DNA from: Clostridiales bacterium | Lineage (GTDB): Bacteria; Bacillota; Clostridia; Christensenellales; CAG-138 | Length of the DNA stretch: 16,521 bases | Direction: 5' to 3' | Assembly (NCBI GenBank): GCA_031270585.1 | Contig: JAISXK010000041.1 | Span: forward strand, 1 to 16,521 | Shown: piece by piece, positions 7,036-16,521 of the stretch | Layout: every line of letters begins with the position of its first letter | Position numbering within the stretch: the first letter of the stretch is position 1 | Program-made: the position numbers and the translations under genes | The notes under the pieces: model-generated | What the model saw: only the letters and a program-made list of their open reading frames with translations | Databases searched by the model: none | What the model was told of the DNA's origin: nothing

Positions 7036-7129
7036 TCGTTTTCCTCCTAAAAATCTAGTAAAGTAGCGGTCTTAACCGACAGGCGCCCGCGCGCGGATAA
7101 CCCGCGACGCTCACTTGCCGGCTTATTTA

Positions 7130-7159
7130 TATATAGAACACTCCCTGCAACCCATTGAA
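7130..7159 (-). promoter_or_regulatory. Weak promoter candidate before rpsL
   Basis: On the - strand, TTCAAT (7154-7159) and TATATA (7130-7135) are spaced by 18 nt, within an A/T-rich island in otherwise GC-rich DNA between the L7Ae-like gene and rpsL. The -35 match is poor. A small CGCGG/CCGCG hairpin (7092-7106) lies between it and rpsL. It could give extra transcription of rpsL-rpsG-fusA, but the evidence is thin. Confidence 0.25.
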
Positions 7160-7179
7160 GGAAGCAATCTCTCTCTTTC

Positions 7180-7431
7180 TCATTCGCGCCGTTCACGTGG
7201 GATGCCCACGCAGGCCGCCCCCACGTCTATCCTGCATGCCTGGCCCAGTTCTTTCATGTTGGGTGCGGGCGTAACCTCAACGCCCGCAGCCCTGGCCGCT
7301 TCACAGACCTTGCCGCGCAAAAACGCGTCCACATTATTGGCCAGGTATACCCTTTGCAGCTTGCCTTCCTGCATGGCGCGCATCACCTGTTTGGAACCTA
7401 TGATTGCGTTTTTGCCTATATCCTCAAGCAT
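7180..7431 (-). CDS. ybxF: L7Ae/L30e-family ribosomal protein (YbxF type)
   Basis: This is an 83-residue protein of the L7Ae/L30e fold, which binds kink-turn RNA. Visible features are the N-terminal I-I-G-S-K-Q-V segment, the hydrophobic strand V-Y-L-A-N-N-V-D (about 29-36) followed by a helix, and the C-terminal G-x-A-C-x-I-D-V-G-A-A-C-V-G. The start is placed at ATG 7431 (M-L-E-D-I-G-K), with GGGGGAG 9 nt upstream. The frame is open 47 codons further up, but that Arg/Cys-rich stretch is unlike the family and overlaps the structured leader. In Bacilli and Clostridia this gene normally sits between rpoC and rpsL; here an unrelated gene comes between it and rpoC. The B. subtilis homologue associates with ribosomes and binds kink-turns in vitro. 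Confidence 0.92.
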   Translation of the reverse strand: MLEDIGKNAIIGSKQVMRAMQEGKLQRVYLANNVDAFLRGKVCEAARAAGVEVTPAPNMKELGQACRIDVGAACVGIPRERRE

Positions 7432-7598
7432 AACTAGACGCTCCCCCGCCCTTTGCAATACCGCGCGCCCAAGCCCGAAAGGGAAGCATGGCGCGCAAAT
7501 CCGTTTCAGCCTTTTTGAAATGAAACGGGCCGCAGTACGGCGCGACAAGACGCGCATGCCGCCCCATGGCAAGGCTTCGCCTGCTTAAGAGCGTACCA
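7432..7598 (-). promoter_or_regulatory. Structured 5' leader of the L7Ae-rpsL-rpsG-fusA transcript
   Basis: This is the region between the promoter at 7604-7632 and the L7Ae-like start. It holds two stem-loops. The first is 8 bp perfect (7501-7508 with 7521-7528, 12-nt loop). The second is 7 bp (7463-7469 with 7490-7496) with a CCC/GGG inner hairpin (7474-7483). They end 16 nt before the ribosome site. No U tract follows. The pairing is seen directly; a regulatory role is inferred. Confidence 0.45.
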
Positions 7599-7603
7599 TG
7601 CGC

Positions 7604-7632
7604 ATTCTATCATCTGCACAGGGCATTGTAAA
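7604..7632 (-). promoter_or_regulatory. Sigma-A promoter for the L7Ae-rpsL-rpsG-fusA genes
   Basis: On the - strand, TTTACA (7627-7632) and TAGAAT (7604-7609) are separated by exactly 17 nt, each one base from consensus. A TGA extended -10 triplet precedes TAGAAT. It lies in the gap after the unknown gene, so it would let the str genes be transcribed apart from rpoBC. The expected start is near 7597, giving a leader of about 165 nt. Confidence 0.75.
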
Positions 7633-7653
7633 GCATATTTTCCAACTTGCGGA

Positions 7654-7697
7654 CTTGCCGCCTATTTGCCGCCCACTCGCCGCCCGTTTGCGCCGCT
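7654..7697. repeat. Degenerate 11-bp tandem repeat, four units, upstream of the str promoter
   Basis: Four consecutive 11-nt units on the + strand start at 7654, 7665, 7676 and 7687, with the core TTGCCGCC(C/T)A; the first three are the closest and the fourth is shuffled. The period is close to one helical turn, so the motifs face the same side of the DNA. The array lies between the stop of the unknown gene and the -35 box at 7627-7632, beginning about 22 bp upstream of it. On the - strand (mRNA sense) it is rich in GGCGGC. Confidence 0.6.
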
Positions 7698-7721
7698 TCT
7701 TCCTCTTTTGCGCCCAAACGG

Positions 7722-8462
7722 TCAGGATGTATGCTGCGCGACAAACGCGTCCTCGGGCGCGCCCGTGCCCACACCCATGCGCATACGCTTTTTTGTAAAT
7801 ATCAACTTGCCGTTGGCGCCGAGCAAAAACCAGCCGTTTTGCCGCATATTGTGTAGCGTAGGTATTTCAAACGGATCGAGACGCATCACGCGGGCATATT
7901 TTTTGCGCATATTCTTTTGTATGATCTTTCCAAGTAAAACGCTCACGATCACCGCGCCCGCAAATATGGCGAAGGACATAATCATATGTATGCGCGTAAG
8001 GGGATCGACGATTGCCGGTATCGACAGCAGTATCATCATAAGTACCGCCACGCCCAGCGGCATTAAAATGGGCAAATATTCTAAGCGCTGGAAACGCTTG
8101 CGGCAATCGGCGCATGTGGATATCTGCACAGGCAGCATGGAACCTATCCTGGCCTTTGTTTTGATGAATAGCGCGCTGCGCTTCATGCGCGCCGGCTCTT
8201 TATGCCCCATATCCAGCAACGCGTAGCCGTCGCGGACGTTGGGCGGGTCGGCCTTGCAGAATTTGCAGCCGTTATCCATAAACAGGTGCGCGATGCCCTC
8301 CTGCGGCATTAAATCGCGCAACACATCCAAATCTTCCATAACGCGGCCGGGCTCGGCGTTTGGGCCGTTTACAAAACACTCGTTGCACGAGGGCATGTTG
8401 AGCATATCGCAGTAATCGGTAGCATACAGCCTGCATGTTTGATCATCTATTTGCCTTGCCAT
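7722..8462 (-). CDS. Unrecognised cysteine-rich protein with two membrane segments
   Basis: This 246-residue protein is not one I recognise. The N-terminal 125 residues are soluble and carry C10, C18 and three C-x2-C pairs (26/29, 66/69, 117/120), suggesting one or two zinc or metal sites. Two hydrophobic helices follow at about 130-152 and 158-178, joined by a short loop. A basic stretch (K-N-M-R-K-K-Y) comes next and then a C-terminal domain of about 60 residues with an aromatic/Gly motif. The short loop suggests a hairpin in the membrane with both ends on the same, probably cytoplasmic, side; there is no signal peptide. The start has a GGAGGA site about 5 nt upstream. The gap to the rpoC stop is only 12 nt and contains that site, so it is translated from the rpoBC mRNA. 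This slot normally holds the L7Ae-like gene. Confidence 0.85.
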   Translation of the reverse strand: MARQIDDQTCRLYATDYCDMLNMPSCNECFVNGPNAEPGRVMEDLDVLRDLMPQEGIAHLFMDNGCKFCKADPPNVRDGYALLDMGHKEPARMKRSALFIKTKARIGSMLPVQISTCADCRKRFQRLEYLPILMPLGVAVLMMILLSIPAIVDPLTRIHMIMSFAIFAGAVIVSVLLGKIIQKNMRKKYARVMRLDPFEIPTLHNMRQNGWFLLGANGKLIFTKKRMRMGVGTGAPEDAFVAQHTS

Positions 8463-8474
8463 GTTATTCCTCCA

Positions 8475-11400
8475 TTATTGGTCGGCAGCGGTTTCGTGCA
8501 CCTCTACGTTTTTATAGCGCTTGAGCCCGATACCCGCAGGTATGAGCTTGCCTATGATAACGTTTTCCTTCAACCCTACCAGCGGGTCGATCTTACCCTT
8601 GATAGCGGCCTCAGTTAATACGCGCGTCGTCTCCTGGAAGGACGCCGCAGACAAAAAGCTGTCCGTAGCCAGGCTGGCCTTTGTGATGCCCAGCAACTTG
8701 CGCTTCGCCACCGCGTGCTGGCCGCCGTTTGTGATGACGGACTCGTTCTCATGCTCAAAGCGGAAGATATCGATCAATTCGCCGGGCAACATCTCGGTGT
8801 CGCCGCTATCCTCAACCTGCACCTTGCGCAGCATCTGGCGGATGATGATTTCGATATGCTTATCGGATATCTCCACGCCCTGTAACCGGTACACGCTTTG
8901 CACTTCTTTGAGCATATAGGCCTGCACGCCCTTGACGCCCTTGATCTTCAATATATCGTGCGGATTGATGGAGCCTTCCGTGAGTTCGTCGCCGGCTTCC
9001 ACCGCGTCGCCGTCCTTTACTTTTAGCTTGGAGCCGAAGGGGATCAGATAGGATTCGCTTTCCCCATCCTGGTTGCTCACGACGGCTTCGCGCTTTTTCT
9101 TGTTGTCGTTGAGTTTTACCGTGCCGTTGATTTCGCTGATCACGGCAAGACCCTTGGGCTTTCTTGCTTCAAAGAGCTCTTCCACACGCGGCAAGCCCTG
9201 TGTGATATCGTCGCCCGCCACACCGCCGGTGTGGAATGTGCGCATGGTCAATTGCGTGCCAGGCTCGCCGATCGCCTGGGCAGCTATGATGCCCACGGCT
9301 TCGCCGATATCCACCTTATCACCCGTGGCCAGGTTGGCGCCGTAGCATTTTGCGCAAATGCCGTGCTCGCTGCGGCAGGTAAACACCGTGCGGCAGGCCA
9401 CGCTTTCTATACCCAGCTTGTCAATCAGGTCGCAATCATCCACGCCCAGCATGGTATCGGCGGGTATTACGACCTCGCCCGTTTCGGGATGCAGTACATG
9501 TTCGCTTGTATAGCGGCCCATCACCCGTGATGAGAGCGGCTCGATAATCTTGTTGCCCTCGCGGATAGCCTCCATATGCATGCCCTTTACAGCCTCGCCG
9601 CGCAAAGCGAAGCAATCATCCTCGCGCACGATGACATCCTGCGAAACATCGACAAGCCGGCGCGTCAGATAGCCGGAGTCGGCGGTTCTCAGCGCGGTAT
9701 CGGCAAGACCCTTGCGCGCGCCGTGCGAAGAAATGAAAAACTCAAGCACCGTCAACCCCTCGCGGAAGTTTGCGCGGATGGGCACTTCGATAATCTGGCC
9801 GGAAGGGTCAGCCATGAGGCCGCGCATGCCGGCAAGCTGGCGTATCTGCGCGGTGCTTCCGCGCGCGCCGGAGTTGGCCATCATGTAAATCGGGTTATAG
9901 TTATCGAGCGATTTCATGAGACTTTCGGTTATTTTGTTTGTGGTGTTTTCCCAAACGCCGATTACGCGCTGTTTGCGCTCCGCGTCGGAAAACAAACCGC
10001 TGCGGAAGAGATTATCGATCTTTTCCACCTCGTTTTCGGCGTCGGCCAGCAGTTGCGGCTTATCCTCGGGCACGGTAATATCCTGAAAGCCCACCGTAAT
10101 GCCGCCGCGCGTGGAATATTCAAAGCCCAGCTTTTTGATTTTATCCAGCACTTCGGACGTAACCGTAGGCCCGTGCTTCCTGTAACAGCGATCCACAATA
10201 TTGCCCAAATCCTTGCTGCGCACCAGATGATCTATTTCCAAGGTGAATATGTTCTCTTCCGCCGCGCGATCGACATAGCCCAGATCCTGCGGCACGGCGG
10301 CGTTAAATATCAGCCGGCCCACAGTGGTTTCAATCACCTTGCGGCGTTTTTCGTCCCGCCATTCGCGCTCGATACGCACCTTTATTTTGGCATGCAGCGA
10401 AATCGCGCCCGTTTGATAAGCCATGATGGCCTCGTTTTCGCTATGGAACACCTTGCCGCAGCCTTTGACGCCGTCGCGGTCAAGCGTGAGATAATAGCAG
10501 CCTATAACCATATCCTGCGTGGGGCTGACGACGGGCTTGCCATCCTGCGGCTTTAATATGTTGTTGCTGGCAAGCATCAAAAACCGCGCCTCCGCCTGCG
10601 CCTCTACCGAGAGCGGTACGTGTACGGCCATCTGGTCGCCGTCAAAGTCGGCGTTATACGCCGTACATACCAACGGGTGCAGCTTTAGCGCGCGGCCCTC
10701 AACCAGCACGGGCTCAAACGCCTGTATGCCCAGCCTGTGCAACGTGGGCGCGCGGTTTAACAGCACCGGGTGATCCCTGATCACGCCTTCCAGCACGCCC
10801 CAAACCTCGGGGCGCACGCGCTCCACCATGCGCTTGGCGCTTTTGATGTTGTGCGCGTAGGCTTCCGCCACCAGTTTTTTCATGACGAAGGGCTTGAAAA
10901 GCTCCAGCGCCATCTCTTTAGGCAGTCCGCACTGATACATTTTGAGCTCGGGGCCCACCACGATTACCGAGCGGCCCGAATAGTCGACGCGTTTGCCCAG
11001 AAGGTTCTGGCGAAAGCGCCCCTGCTTGCCGCGCAGCATATCGGAAAGCGACTTGAGCGGGCGGTTGCCGGGGCCCGTCACGGGGCGGCCGCGCCGGCCA
11101 TTATCGATCAGGGCGTCCACCGCTTCCTGCAGCATGCGCTTTTCGTTGCGCACAATGATGTCGGGAGCCTTTAGCTCCAGCAGGCGCTTCAGGCGGTTGT
11201 TGCGGTTGATCACCCTTCTGTACAAATCGTTGAGATCGCTTGTCGCGAACCTGCCGCCATCCAACTGCACCATGGGGCGAAGCTCGGGCGGTATTACCGG
11301 CACAACGTCCAGTATGATCCATTCGGGCTTGTTGCCGGATTTTAAGAACGCCTCCACAACCTCCAGCCGTTTGATGGCGTTGGCGCGCTTTTGGCCGGCG

Positions 11401-11996
11401 GAGCCGTCGATCTCCTCGCGCAGCTGCCCTTCGAGCTCATTAAGCTTCAACTGCTTGAGCAGCTCTTTGATGGCCTCGGCGCCCATGCCCGCCTTAAACG
11501 CCTTGGGGCCAAACTTGGCCTGGGCGTCACGGTATTCCTTATCCGTAAGCAGGCTTTTGTGCACAAGCGATGTTTCGCCGGGGTCGATCACCACAAAGTT
11601 AGCGAAATACAGCACCTTTTCCAGGGCGCGCGGCGACATATCCAGCAGCATCTTCATGCGGCAGGGTATGCCCTTAAAATACCAAATGTGCGAAACCGGC
11701 GCCGCCAGCTCGATATGGCCCATGCGCTCGCGGCGCACCTTGGCGCGCGTCACCTCCACGCCGCATTTATCGCAGATTACGCCCTTATAGCGCACGCGCT
11801 TATAGCGGCCGCAATGGCATTCCCAATCCTTTGTGGGGCCAAATATACGCTCGCAGAACAGGCCGTCTTTTTCGGGCTTTAATGTTCTGTAGTTTATGGT
11901 TTCCGGTTTTTTCACCTCGCCATGCGACCACTCGCGAATTTTCTCGGGGGATGCCAGGCTGATCTGTATCGCATCGAAATTCGTTAATTCAAACAC
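8475..11996 (-). CDS. rpoC: DNA-directed RNA polymerase subunit beta'
   Basis: This 1173-residue protein is the clamp and half of the active site of RNA polymerase. Landmarks are the N-terminal zinc site (C60, C62, C75, C78), the lid/rudder region with R-x-N-L-L-G-K-R-V-D-Y-S-G-R-S-V (about 329-344), the Mg-binding N-A-D-F-D-G-D at 448-454, the bridge helix and trigger-loop segment (about 705-785), and the second zinc site (C795, C874, C881, C884). The size is that of a Firmicute beta' without large lineage inserts in the trigger loop. The start is GTG at 11996 with a GGGAGAG site; M-F-E-L-x-N-F is the usual Firmicute beginning. It follows rpoB by 32 nt and precedes the unknown membrane gene by 12 nt. 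Confidence 0.98.
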   Translation of the reverse strand: MFELTNFDAIQISLASPEKIREWSHGEVKKPETINYRTLKPEKDGLFCERIFGPTKDWECHCGRYKRVRYKGVICDKCGVEVTRAKVRRERMGHIELAAPVSHIWYFKGIPCRMKMLLDMSPRALEKVLYFANFVVIDPGETSLVHKSLLTDKEYRDAQAKFGPKAFKAGMGAEAIKELLKQLKLNELEGQLREEIDGSAGQKRANAIKRLEVVEAFLKSGNKPEWIILDVVPVIPPELRPMVQLDGGRFATSDLNDLYRRVINRNNRLKRLLELKAPDIIVRNEKRMLQEAVDALIDNGRRGRPVTGPGNRPLKSLSDMLRGKQGRFRQNLLGKRVDYSGRSVIVVGPELKMYQCGLPKEMALELFKPFVMKKLVAEAYAHNIKSAKRMVERVRPEVWGVLEGVIRDHPVLLNRAPTLHRLGIQAFEPVLVEGRALKLHPLVCTAYNADFDGDQMAVHVPLSVEAQAEARFLMLASNNILKPQDGKPVVSPTQDMVIGCYYLTLDRDGVKGCGKVFHSENEAIMAYQTGAISLHAKIKVRIEREWRDEKRRKVIETTVGRLIFNAAVPQDLGYVDRAAEENIFTLEIDHLVRSKDLGNIVDRCYRKHGPTVTSEVLDKIKKLGFEYSTRGGITVGFQDITVPEDKPQLLADAENEVEKIDNLFRSGLFSDAERKQRVIGVWENTTNKITESLMKSLDNYNPIYMMANSGARGSTAQIRQLAGMRGLMADPSGQIIEVPIRANFREGLTVLEFFISSHGARKGLADTALRTADSGYLTRRLVDVSQDVIVREDDCFALRGEAVKGMHMEAIREGNKIIEPLSSRVMGRYTSEHVLHPETGEVVIPADTMLGVDDCDLIDKLGIESVACRTVFTCRSEHGICAKCYGANLATGDKVDIGEAVGIIAAQAIGEPGTQLTMRTFHTGGVAGDDITQGLPRVEELFEARKPKGLAVISEINGTVKLNDNKKKREAVVSNQDGESESYLIPFGSKLKVKDGDAVEAGDELTEGSINPHDILKIKGVKGVQAYMLKEVQSVYRLQGVEISDKHIEIIIRQMLRKVQVEDSGDTEMLPGELIDIFRFEHENESVITNGGQHAVAKRKLLGITKASLATDSFLSAASFQETTRVLTEAAIKGKIDPLVGLKENVIIGKLIPAGIGLKRYKNVEVHETAADQ

Positions 11997-12028
11997 GTTT
12001 TTCTCTCCCTTTCCGCTCTGTTGGCGCC

Positions 12029-15907
<3,879 letters not shown>

Positions 15908-16138
15908 CGCGTTCACTCCTAACTGATGTTTCGCATCAAAAATCTTTATCATACTGATCCGCGCGCAAAGTATCCGTTACGCGGATCAGGGGCTAAAAAA
16001 ATCTTATGCTCCATAAAATTGGTTAAATTTCCCTCTAAGGACCGGCATACCTATGGAGTCTTCCCGTTTTAAGCCCATTCAATACCGCTTTTCGGCATAA
16101 AACGGGCATCCATTACGCAATTCTATATTCTTGTGCAA
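15908..16138 (-). promoter_or_regulatory. Structured 5' leader RNA of rpoBC
   Basis: About 230 nt separate the expected start of transcription from the rpoB ATG, with no reading frame I would call. In order on the - strand: a 9-bp perfect stem (16098-16106 with 16063-16071) with a CCG/CGG hairpin inside its loop; a 7-bp stem (16052-16058 with 16009-16015) enclosing two smaller hairpins, then seven nt later a run of seven U (15995-16001); and a 10-bp perfect stem (15980-15989 with 15954-15963, 16-nt loop). The 5' arm of the last stem can instead form a local 5-bp hairpin (ATCCG/CGGAT). A U7 run in mid-leader and mutually exclusive stems suggest attenuation. It does not match a leader family I can name; no rplJ/L10 gene is present. 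Confidence 0.6.
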
Positions 16139-16144
16139 TTTGTT

Positions 16145-16173
16145 ATTGTATCACGCCATTTGCAAATAGTCAA
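16145..16173 (-). promoter_or_regulatory. Sigma-A promoter for rpoB
   Basis: On the - strand, TTGACT (16168-16173) and TACAAT (16145-16150) are 17 nt apart, each one base from consensus, with a TGA extended -10 triplet. An A-rich stretch lies just upstream of the -35 box, as in UP-element promoters. It is the only strong promoter seen in the 369-nt gap between the YacL-like gene and rpoB. Confidence 0.8.
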
Positions 16174-16185
16174 TTTTTTGTTTGA

Positions 16186-16211
16186 AGTTTTTGTATATAG
16201 TTTTTGTATAT
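16186..16211. repeat. Perfect 13-bp tandem duplication upstream of the rpoB promoter
   Basis: AGTTTTTGTATAT occurs twice in a row on the + strand (16186-16198 and 16199-16211). The copies lie 13-38 bp upstream of the -35 box and extend its A/T-rich upstream region, so they are placed to act as an UP element or activator site. Confidence 0.8.
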
Positions 16212-16276
16212 ACACACAACAACCGCCGACAAGAACCATCACCTCTTACCCGCCATGCCCGGTACGCGTGTTTGCG

Positions 16277-16521
16277 TCATTGCCGGATCTTTGCAAACAT
16301 CATCCTTCCGGCGGCCGTTTGCAGCACGCTCGTCACGGTTACGTCCAACTGTTCGCCTATCAGGCGTTTGCCGCCCTCAACAACAATCATGGTGCCGTCG
16401 TCCAGGTAAGCGACGCCCTGGTTATTCTCCCTTCCTTCTTTTACGATAGCCACATGCATCTCTTCTCCGGGCAGCACAACAGGCTTGATGGCATTTGCAA
16501 GCTCGTTGATGTTGAACACCG
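16277..16521 (-). CDS. yacL: YacL-like PIN/TRAM-domain protein, C-terminal part only
   Basis: The last 81 residues are visible; the start lies beyond the right edge. The segment reads as a TRAM domain: N-E-L-A-N-A-x-K-P-V-V-L-P-G-E-E, then G-x-A-Y-L-D-D-G-T-M-I-V-V-E, and the ending D-V-x-V-T-S-V-L-Q-T-A-A-G-R-M-M-F-A-K. This matches the C-terminus of B. subtilis YacL, an integral-membrane protein with four N-terminal helices, a PIN nuclease-like domain and TRAM. The membrane and PIN parts are not in view. In B. subtilis many genes, including rplK-rplA-rplJ-rplL, separate yacL from rpoB; here rpoB is the next gene. No terminator was seen after its TGA at 16277-16279. Confidence 0.88.
   Translation of the reverse strand, partial: VFNINELANAIKPVVLPGEEMHVAIVKEGRENNQGVAYLDDGTMIVVEGGKRLIGEQLDVTVTSVLQTAAGRMMFAKIRQ

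Noticed and set aside
7432..7572. 47-residue N-terminal extension of the L7Ae-like protein
   Set aside because: The Arg/Cys-rich sequence is foreign to the family, and it overlaps two stem-loops; the ATG at 7431 has a GGGGGAG site.
15908..15952. Upstream in-frame ATG of rpoB
   Set aside because: No ribosome site precedes it, while AGGAG lies at the right distance before the ATG at 15907.

Overview
The window looks like chromosomal DNA of a fairly GC-rich member of the Clostridia (Firmicutes). The evidence is gene content and order: a trmK-nif3-zinc-ribbon-rnpB cluster on the left, and a YacL-type PIN/TRAM protein, rpoB, rpoC, an L7Ae-like ribosomal protein (YbxF type), rpsL, rpsG and fusA on the right. 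Shine-Dalgarno sites are strong and purine-rich (AGGAGG type). ATA is a common isoleucine codon despite the GC-rich DNA. No mobile element, phage gene, CRISPR array or tRNA was seen.

Left third (+ strand): the 3' end of a TrmK-like tRNA methyltransferase (1-268), a Nif3 family protein (274-1077), a coiled-coil/C4 zinc-ribbon protein (1097-1813), the RNase P RNA gene rnpB (1821-2184) with an intrinsic terminator (2197-2230), then a 14-bp perfect palindrome (2258-2271) in front of a two-gene unit: a small nitroreductase (2301-2822) overlapping a QueG-like double [4Fe-4S] protein (2812-3807). The QueG-like gene carries an in-frame 15-bp tandem repeat.

Right three quarters (- strand, converging on the left block at about 3.8-3.9 kb): read in the direction of transcription, the end of a YacL-like PIN/TRAM gene (16521-16277), a 369-nt gap holding a strong promoter and a structured leader, rpoB (15907-12029), rpoC (11996-8475), an unrecognised cysteine-rich membrane protein gene (8462-7722) fused tightly to the operon, an 11-bp-period repeat and a second strong promoter, the L7Ae-like gene (7431-7180), rpsL (7035-6661), rpsG (6647-6177) and fusA (6005-3933). 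These genes encode the core of RNA polymerase and part of the ribosome decoding/translocation machinery.

Three things depart from the usual Firmicute layout. rpoB follows yacL directly, so rplJ/rplL and the usual rplK-rplA block are not upstream. An unknown CxxC membrane protein sits between rpoC and the str genes. fusA is the last gene, with no tuf after it. The beta subunit also has an unusually long acidic C-terminal tail. The best candidates for something undescribed are the rpoB leader RNA, the unknown gene after rpoC with the phased repeat and promoter that follow it, and the RpoB tail.
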